From positions 1 through 9,474 of the forward strand of contig WGBN01000069.1 of NCBI GenBank assembly GCA_015494245.1: a stretch of 9,474 nt of DNA. Direction: 5' to 3'. Under the pieces are notes generated by a model that worked only from the letters and a program-made list of their open reading frames with translations, did not search any database and was not told the DNA's origin. The DNA is from Saprospiraceae bacterium. GTDB taxonomy: Bacteria; Bacteroidota; Bacteroidia; Chitinophagales; Saprospiraceae. This document shows positions 1 through 5,086 of the stretch, piece after piece (the first letter of the stretch is position 1; every line of letters starts with the position of its first letter). Both the position numbers and the translations under genes were made by a program.

Positions 1-84
1 CACTAAACACTAAACGCTAAACACTAAACACTAAACGCTAAACGCTAAACTTTAAACTCTCAACTATAAACAGTAAACCAACAA
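1..84. repeat. 7-bp tandem repeat array (CNCTAAA)
   Basis: The sequence divides into consecutive 7-bp units. Four read CACTAAA and three read CGCTAAA over bases 1-49, in mixed order. The units then decay (CTTTAAA, CTCTCAA, CTATAAA, CAGTAAA, CCAACAA) up to base 84. The array may begin left of the window. It ends directly against the stop codon of the minus-strand gene at 86, so it lies at that gene's 3' end. Because 7 is not a multiple of 3, the TAA in successive units falls in all three plus frames, and the complementary TAG does the same on the minus strand. No hairpin or terminator is visible in it. Confidence 0.9.
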
Positions 85-85
85 A

Positions 86-2656
86 TCAAAAAGGATAATT
101 CAAACTCAAATTCAAATTCAGGTCTTGTTTCATCAGGGGCCAGTCCCAGCGTTTCCAGTGGGACAGGTCGCGCCAATAAACTTCTTCGAGTTGGCCGTTG
201 CGTTCCACATAAGAGGGGTAGGGATTGCGCAGTTTCAGCCCCAGGTCAAAGCGCAGGATAAAATAGGTAACGTCTATGCGCAGGCCCACGCCACTGCCTA
301 CGGCCATGTATCTAAACAGGTTATCGCCGACCTTTTGCTGTTTTTCGTTGTACTTGGGCGTCCACAGCAATTGGGAAAAAATACGGGTGGAATCGTACTT
401 CAGCGTATAGACATTGCCGACATCCAAAAAGAGAGCCCCTTCAAATTTCACGCCGAAGATTTCCAGCAATTCGAAGCGGTATTCGGCATTCATTTCGATT
501 TTTACATCGCCTGTCTGATACAAGAGCAGGGGATTTTTCTCATCGGGATTGAGCGCCAGCGGGTCTATATAGCCTCCCGGCCCGATTTCGCGGGCCAGCC
601 AGGCGCGAATGCTCTGCGGGCCGCCCACATAAAACTGCTTCACATAGGGCACGCTCTGCGAATAGCCGACGGGAAAGGCCAATCCTGCATAAGCACGCAA
701 GGCCACAGCATGTCTCGAATTAAACTGCCGGTGATGCCCTATGGATACTTCAAAGCGCATGTACTGCGAAAAATCAATGGTATCTTTGGGCAGCCTTACG
801 GCAAACCGGCGGTCCGGCCCCTTGCTCAAAGCGTTGTACAAGGCATTGGCGCCCAGCACCTCCAGACCGGAGACCTCCACGCCGGCCTTGAAGAAATACG
901 ATTCGCCAAAGCGGTTGGGAAGACTGTTGTAAGCAAAATTGAATTCCTTGAAGAAAAAACCCGTAAACAACTGCTTGTCGAAGCTGCGGCTCAAAAAGGG
1001 ATTTTTCTGCAAAATCAAAGTGTCGAAATAAAACGTTACGCGCGGGCTGAGATAATTCACACCGAGGTGATTGACCTGCAAATAACGGGTGTTGTTGCGC
1101 CTGAAGTCAAAACCAAAGTTGGCATTTAAGGAGCTGATGGTATAGAAGTTGATCTGGCGCAGATAGTTGTAAGAAAAATCCCAGCGCGTATCGGCCTTTT
1201 CCTGCAAACCGGCATATAGGGAAGGGCTGTACAAACCCAATCGGTGTCCGGCCTGCCAGATGCCGAAAAAATCCGTAAAGCGCGGGAAATACATATTCAC
1301 CTGCCCACCTATGTCTATGGCATTGACCGCCTCTTCATTTTCATTCAGCAAGCCCTGCACGCTGAGGTCGGAACCGCCATTGAAACGAATTACCGCATGG
1401 GTGGCCTTCTTAAACAAATTGCGATTGCTGAAGGACAAATCTCCCGCCACCCCAAACAGCCGGCGCCCCAGCAATTGGTTGTTGGAAGTATTCAGCTCCA
1501 AATCCCCTCCGATTTCAAACTGCTTATTCCGCGTCAGATAAATGCGAAAATCCAGGACATCGCCGGCAAGCGGAGAAGGCTCCTCCTTGATAGAAGCAAA
1601 ATTGAAAATCCCCAGTTTGTCCAATTGCCTGCGCGTTTTGTCAATCTTGTCCTGATTGTAAAGCTCCCCCTGATGAAAACTCAACACCCCGAGAATCACC
1701 TCGGGCCTGATGCCATAGGCGCTATCCCTGCTGATGAAAAACACGCCCGGTTCCAGACTGTCTATGCGATTTTCCAAAGTCTCCGCAGTAGGGTCAAAAT
1801 CGGGATACACAAAAATACGCCCTACCTTGTAGAGGCGATGATGCTCCCCCTCTGCCGGAGGCAGGATGGAAAGCTTTAAGTCCACCCGCTGATTTGAGCT
1901 GTCGGCCTCCAGATTGGAGATGTAGCGACTTTGAAAATAGGCATAGCCCTGGTTGCGCAGATAGCGGGTGATGCGCGAAACCTCCTGCTGATACAAAGCC
2001 CCTGCCATAGGCTGGCCGGGCTGCAACAGGGAAGAAGATTCCAAAATCCGCACATGCTTTGTCAGACTACTGTCAACGGCCTCATACCTGACATTTCCAA
2101 TGAGGTACAAAGGCCCGGGTTTAATTTCATAAACGACTATGGCCTCTCGCCCCTCCTTGTCCGAATAATCTATATGATAAGCTACCTCGGCCTTGAAAAA
2201 GCCCTTGCTCTGCAGATAGTATTTCATCGCCTGAGTCGTGCGCTCCACCAATTCCCTGTCGAGCAAAGCCGGCTTTTCGCCAAATTGCTTCATCTCCCAG
2301 GAGCGCAGGCGCCTGGTAAACTTGCTGCTCTCTGCCGTATCCTGCAGCTTGTAGTAAAACCATTCCTTGGGTATCCACAAAAAGTTTTCGTTGGGCTTGA
2401 GCTTGTAGAGGCTGTACAACTCCTGCTTTAACATCCGGCGGGTGCGGAACGACACATCGCCCTCAAATTCCATTTTGTTCTTCACCAAAAAAGCCTCGTC
2501 TTGCTTCAGAAAGCGCTTGGCACTGCAGCCGATAGAACCCCAGGAAAAAACAAAAACAATAAATATTGAAAATAAAACGGCTGCAGACTTACTCTTCCAA
2601 AGAGAAAAGCCCGCATCTTTGTCAGTTGAGAGGATTTTGTGAAATGCTGCTCGCAC
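86..2656 (-). CDS. tamL: TamL-like Omp85 outer-membrane assembly lipoprotein
   Basis: This 856-residue protein belongs to the Omp85 (BamA/TamA) superfamily and probably helps insert or assemble outer-membrane components. A hydrophobic stretch at residues 26-39 leads to S-I-G-C, with Cys44 the likely lipidated residue. That is a weak lipobox, but the following CSAKRFL...E.FLVKNK fits the lipoprotein variant TamL of Bacteroidota. POTRA-like segments fill roughly residues 55-370. A C-terminal barrel follows, carrying GGPQSIRAW with Arg684 (the conserved loop-6 VRGF/Y element, Gly replaced by Ala) and then REIGPG. The protein ends in Phe, as outer-membrane barrels often do. The start is GTG; an in-frame TAA lies two codons upstream and no ATG, GTG or TTG occurs between it and the hydrophobic segment, so this start is well constrained. 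The usual partner TamB is not in the window; it could lie to the left. TamL rather than BamA is favoured by the lipoprotein start. Confidence 0.85.
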   Translation of the reverse strand: MRAAFHKILSTDKDAGFSLWKSKSAAVLFSIFIVFVFSWGSIGCSAKRFLKQDEAFLVKNKMEFEGDVSFRTRRMLKQELYSLYKLKPNENFLWIPKEWFYYKLQDTAESSKFTRRLRSWEMKQFGEKPALLDRELVERTTQAMKYYLQSKGFFKAEVAYHIDYSDKEGREAIVVYEIKPGPLYLIGNVRYEAVDSSLTKHVRILESSSLLQPGQPMAGALYQQEVSRITRYLRNQGYAYFQSRYISNLEADSSNQRVDLKLSILPPAEGEHHRLYKVGRIFVYPDFDPTAETLENRIDSLEPGVFFISRDSAYGIRPEVILGVLSFHQGELYNQDKIDKTRRQLDKLGIFNFASIKEEPSPLAGDVLDFRIYLTRNKQFEIGGDLELNTSNNQLLGRRLFGVAGDLSFSNRNLFKKATHAVIRFNGGSDLSVQGLLNENEEAVNAIDIGGQVNMYFPRFTDFFGIWQAGHRLGLYSPSLYAGLQEKADTRWDFSYNYLRQINFYTISSLNANFGFDFRRNNTRYLQVNHLGVNYLSPRVTFYFDTLILQKNPFLSRSFDKQLFTGFFFKEFNFAYNSLPNRFGESYFFKAGVEVSGLEVLGANALYNALSKGPDRRFAVRLPKDTIDFSQYMRFEVSIGHHRQFNSRHAVALRAYAGLAFPVGYSQSVPYVKQFYVGGPQSIRAWLAREIGPGGYIDPLALNPDEKNPLLLYQTGDVKIEMNAEYRFELLEIFGVKFEGALFLDVGNVYTLKYDSTRIFSQLLWTPKYNEKQQKVGDNLFRYMAVGSGVGLRIDVTYFILRFDLGLKLRNPYPSYVERNGQLEEVYWRDLSHWKRWDWPLMKQDLNLNLSLNYPF
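2614..2621 (+). promoter_or_regulatory. Candidate -7 box for the methyltransferase operon
   Basis: CATCTTTG matches the Bacteroidota -7 consensus TAnnTTTG except for the first base, and resembles the TATCTTTG and TATCTTTA boxes before two later plus-strand genes. It would give a leader of roughly 45 nt to the ATG at 2675. It lies inside the 5' end of the divergent tamL-like gene. No clear -33 TTTG stands at the right distance. An alternative is TAATTTTA at 2661-2668, which would leave almost no leader. Confidence 0.25.
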
Positions 2657-2665
2657 AGTTTAATT

Positions 2666-2696
2666 TTAAGATACATGAATATTTCCAAGGCGCAAA
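2666..2696 (-). promoter_or_regulatory. Candidate promoter for the tamL-like gene
   Basis: On the minus strand a TTTG (2696-2693) is followed after 19 bp by TATCTTAA (2673-2666). This resembles the Bacteroidota -33 TTTG and -7 TAnnTTTG pair, with two mismatches at the end of the -7 box. The predicted transcription start would fall only a few bases before the GTG at 2656, giving a nearly leaderless mRNA. The boxes overlap the start of the divergent gene. This is pattern matching only. Confidence 0.3.
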
Positions 2697-3457
2697 TTAA
2701 GCATCTTCGCTCCTTAAAACTCAAAAAGTTTCGGGAAAAGTACGGAGAATTCGTCATTGAGGGCGATAAATTGCTGCGGGAAGCCTTAAACGAGCAAGCC
2801 AGAGCCATCAGGAGCATCTATGCCCTGCCCTCCTGGTTGGAAGATTTGCCCGAAAAACTGCTGGCAGAAACCCGGGCTTCCATCTACTCCGTCAGCCAGG
2901 CAGAGCTGGAACGCATCTCCTCGCTAAGCACACCCAATAAGGCCCTGGCCATCCTGCAAATACCTCCTGCCGGGCCCTTTGTACCCCCTGCCGAAGGTTG
3001 GTCTTTTTACTTAGACGGCCTGCGCGACCCTGGCAATGTGGGTACCATCTGGCGCATAGCCGACTGGTTTGGCTTTCGCCAAATGATCGTTTCGCCCGAT
3101 ACCGCAGACCTCTACAATCCCAAAGTCATTCAGGCCAGCATGGGCGCCTTCCTGCGCATTCCGGCAGTTACCGCCTCCCACGAAGAACTCGCCACCTTAA
3201 AACACCCCCTCTGGGGGGCCGACATGGAAGGCCTGCCTTACGACAGCCCACAAGAGGCCGAAGCCTGGGCTCCGCCCCCCTCAGGCCTGCTGGTCATCGG
3301 CTCCGAAGCCCGTGGACTCTCCCCCGCCATTCGCTCCTTGCTGAGCGGCCGCGTCAGCATCCCCAAGGCTCCCCACAGCCGCGCAGAATCCCTGAATGCC
3401 TCAGTTGCAGCAGGCATTCTGGCAGGAAAAATTGCAAGCTACACACAAGCAAAATAA
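2675..3457 (+). CDS. TrmH/SpoU-family RNA 2'-O-methyltransferase
   Basis: This 260-residue protein is a SPOUT-fold methyltransferase that uses S-adenosylmethionine to methylate a ribose 2'-OH in rRNA or tRNA; the exact target cannot be read from sequence. Residues 1-95 form the substrate-binding N-terminal part (KFREKYGEFVIEGDKLLREA, then STPNKALAILQ). The catalytic domain shows all three SpoU motifs: motif 1 LRDPGNVGTIWRIADWFGF with Asn121 and Arg127; motif 2 IGSEARGLS at 208-216 with Glu211; and motif 3 ending in AESLNASVAAG with Ser239 and Asn241. Its length is normal for the family. I chose the ATG at 2675, because homologous proteins begin near (I/L)SKxQIKxLRSL; a GTG at 2639 would add 12 unlikely residues and overlap the divergent gene. 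It is followed after 11 bp by the phosphatase gene, so co-transcription is likely. Confidence 0.92.
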   Translation: MNISKAQIKHLRSLKLKKFREKYGEFVIEGDKLLREALNEQARAIRSIYALPSWLEDLPEKLLAETRASIYSVSQAELERISSLSTPNKALAILQIPPAGPFVPPAEGWSFYLDGLRDPGNVGTIWRIADWFGFRQMIVSPDTADLYNPKVIQASMGAFLRIPAVTASHEELATLKHPLWGADMEGLPYDSPQEAEAWAPPPSGLLVIGSEARGLSPAIRSLLSGRVSIPKAPHSRAESLNASVAAGILAGKIASYTQAK

Positions 3458-3468
3458 AATTCTACAAA

Positions 3469-4038
3469 ATGCACCTCATCCAACAGCTCGACCAGACCCT
3501 CTTCCAGCTCATCAACGGCCACTGGCACAATGCCGTCGCCGATGCTGTGCTCCCCCTCTTCCGGGAAAAAACTTTTTGGATTCCGGCCTATCTGATTTTT
3601 GCCATCTGGCTGGTCTGGAAATACCGCTTGCAGGCCTTGTGGATACTCTTGGCATTGGTGGCCACCGTAGCCCTCAGCGACACCATCAGCCACCGCCTCA
3701 TCAAGCAGAGCGTGAAGCGGGAGCGGCCTTGCCGGAATCCCGACTTGCAGGTGCGGCAGCTGGCTTACTGCGGCGGGGGCTACAGTTTTACCTCCAACCA
3801 CGCGGCAAACCATTTTGCCCTCGCGATGTTTATTTTGGGGCTGTGGGGAGCTCGCGCGCGCTTCTGGCGCTGGCTGCTTCCTCTCTGGGCCGCTTCCATC
3901 GCTTATGCTCAGGTCTATGTGGGCGTACACTACCCGCTGGATGTGCTGGCCGGCTCCCTGCTGGGAATGCTCATAGGCTACCCCATCGGGAAATGGACGC
4001 GACGACGGCTCAGATTCGACCTTACTGAAACAGCATAA
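3469..4038 (+). CDS. PAP2-family membrane phosphatase
   Basis: A 189-residue integral membrane protein of the type-2 phosphatidic acid phosphatase family, which removes phosphate from lipid phosphates such as undecaprenyl or phosphatidyl-glycerol phosphates; the substrate here is unknown. Hydrophobic segments lie near residues 36-50, 54-70, 112-127, 133-147 and 157-173. Motif 1, K-x6-RP, is intact (Lys79, Arg86, Pro87). Motif 2 reads YSFTSNHAANH, with Ser109 and His111 in place and PSGH changed to TSNH. Motif 3, normally SR-x5-H-x3-D, reads AQVYVGVHYPLD: His154 and Asp158 are present, but Gln148 stands where the phosphate-binding Arg is expected. The ATG at 3469 follows the upstream stop by 11 bp and begins a normal PAP2 N-terminus (IQQLDQTLFQLINGHW). 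An open frame runs further upstream, but it overlaps the methyltransferase gene and has no family similarity. Confidence 0.9.
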   Translation: MHLIQQLDQTLFQLINGHWHNAVADAVLPLFREKTFWIPAYLIFAIWLVWKYRLQALWILLALVATVALSDTISHRLIKQSVKRERPCRNPDLQVRQLAYCGGGYSFTSNHAANHFALAMFILGLWGARARFWRWLLPLWAASIAYAQVYVGVHYPLDVLAGSLLGMLIGYPIGKWTRRRLRFDLTETA

Positions 4039-4079
4039 AAACAGGCCACGCTCAAGGCCGGCAGCTAATAAGCAGCAAC

Positions 4080-4820
4080 ATGAACCTTCTCTACTACCTC
4101 GCACTCTTCATCTGCGTCTTGCTCGGCGGGCTGCCCGTCTTGTACGGACGCCGCGTAGAAGGCAAGTGGCTGCATTACGCCCTCTCCTTCAGCGGAGCAT
4201 ACATTTTGAGCATCACGGTGCTGCATTTGATGCCTATGGTTTTTGGCTTTCGCCAAATGGAGACCGGTCTGTACGTACTCCTCGGTTTTCTGATTCAATT
4301 GCTGTTGGAGCAGTTTTCGGGCGGCATAGAACACGGGCACATGCACACCCATGAGCACAACCATAAGGGCTTCTTTCTGACGCTGCTGCTCGGGCTGAGC
4401 TTGCATGCCTTCATCGAAGGGCTTCCGCTGGCCAGTTGGACAGAGCTGCACCACCACCTCGTCGAACACCGCGACAGCACGCCCCTCTGGTTTCTCGTCG
4501 GACTCATCCTGCACAAGGCGCCTGCTGCCTTTGCGCTCATGGTGGTATTTCGCGAAAGCGGCCTGAGACGCAACATCAGCCTGGCTGCTCTGCTCTTTTT
4601 TGCCCTCATGTCTCCCCTCGGGGTCGCAGCGGGGCAATGGGTAGCGCTTAAAAGCCAGTGGCAAATGCCCGTGCTCGCCATCGTCGTGGGCTCCTTTTTG
4701 CACATTTCCACCACCATCCTCTTTGAAACCGATAGCGGCGGGCACCAGCTTTCTCTCAAAAAAATTGCGGCCATTTTGCTCGGCCTCGGCATGGGTGCCC
4801 TCTCCCTCGCTGCCCACTGA
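4080..4820 (+). CDS. ZIP-family divalent metal transporter
   Basis: A 246-residue polytopic inner-membrane protein of the ZIP (Zrt/Irt-like) family, expected to bring zinc or a similar divalent metal into the cytoplasm. Transmembrane segments are evident near residues 2-21, 34-54, 63-78, 97-117, 136-156, 167-187, 196-215 and 226-245. The metal-site signatures are present: HAFIEGLPLA in segment 4 (His109, Glu113) and HKAPAAFAL in segment 5 (His145, Pro148), plus HLMP at the end of segment 2 and FLHIS in segment 7. A His-rich loop, EHGHMHTHEHNHKG, sits at residues 84-97 between segments 3 and 4, typical of metal sensing or delivery. It starts 41 bp after the phosphatase stop, with no Shine-Dalgarno, and is probably the last gene of that operon. 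Metal specificity cannot be set from sequence; no metalloregulator gene is next to it. Confidence 0.92.
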   Translation: MNLLYYLALFICVLLGGLPVLYGRRVEGKWLHYALSFSGAYILSITVLHLMPMVFGFRQMETGLYVLLGFLIQLLLEQFSGGIEHGHMHTHEHNHKGFFLTLLLGLSLHAFIEGLPLASWTELHHHLVEHRDSTPLWFLVGLILHKAPAAFALMVVFRESGLRRNISLAALLFFALMSPLGVAAGQWVALKSQWQMPVLAIVVGSFLHISTTILFETDSGGHQLSLKKIAAILLGLGMGALSLAAH

Positions 4821-4832
4821 CAGGCTCCAACC

Positions 4833-4856
4833 GGCAAAAAAAAATTGCCTTTTTTT
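4833..4856 (+). terminator. Rho-independent terminator after the ZIP gene
   Basis: GGCAA (4833-4837) pairs with TTGCC (4845-4849) across an all-A loop, and seven T residues follow (4850-4856). It begins 12 bp after the ZIP stop codon. The stem is short (5 bp), so efficiency is uncertain, but position and T-tract fit the end of the three-gene unit and separate it from the receptor gene. Confidence 0.6.
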
Positions 4857-4878
4857 CAGCATGTTGCCTCAAATTGCC

Positions 4879-4886
4879 TATCTTTG
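4879..4886 (+). promoter_or_regulatory. Promoter -7 box for the TonB-dependent receptor
   Basis: TATCTTTG is a perfect match to the Bacteroidota -7 consensus TAnnTTTG. No good -33 TTTG is seen; only the terminator T-tract lies at about the right distance. Transcription would start near 4893, giving a leader of about 190 nt before the ATG at 5087. Confidence 0.5.
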
Positions 4887-5029
4887 GCATGTAAACTCTC
4901 AGGCAAAACCGATTTTCTCTCCCCCGCACAGCATTGCGCATAGCCTTGCTGCATGCATGTAACCACGGGAAACACAGGAGCCTTAACGCCTCTTGAATCA
5001 CTTCACGACAAAGTAAAAAACGAACCAAC

Positions 5030-5047
5030 ATTTGCCGAAAGGCAAAT
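5030..5047 (+). promoter_or_regulatory. GNRA-capped hairpin in the receptor leader
   Basis: ATTTGCC (5030-5036) and GGCAAAT (5041-5047) form a perfect 7-bp stem closed by a GAAA tetraloop. No T-tract follows, so it is not an intrinsic terminator. The arms recur in the same leader: GGCAAAA at 4902-4908 and TTTTGCC at 5080-5086, the latter touching the ATG, so alternative pairings are possible. No known riboswitch core was recognised in the rest of the leader (4893-5029). Confidence 0.5.
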
Positions 5048-5086
5048 AAACAAGAACCTCATTTTTGAGTGTAAAACGCTTTTGCC

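Noticed and set aside
1..84. CRISPR array or telomere-like repeat
   Set aside because: Units are 7 bp with no spacers, so not CRISPR. The resemblance to the plant telomere unit CCCTAAA is superficial given the bacterial gene next to it.
125..1129. Open frame of 334 codons on the plus strand
   Set aside because: Antisense to the barrel region of the tamL-like gene; no domain features.
2639..2674. Upstream GTG start for the methyltransferase
   Set aside because: It would add 12 residues unlike the family N-terminus and overlap the divergent gene; the ATG at 2675 begins the conserved part.
4723..5031. Small frames on either strand across the ZIP 3' end and the intergenic region
   Set aside because: They straddle the ZIP coding end and the terminator and show no conserved features; better read as non-coding leader sequence.
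4893..5086. Cobalamin or other known riboswitch before the TonB-dependent receptor
   Set aside because: A GGGAA-containing stretch near 4967 hints at one, but the conserved core and B12 box expected for a cobalamin riboswitch are absent.
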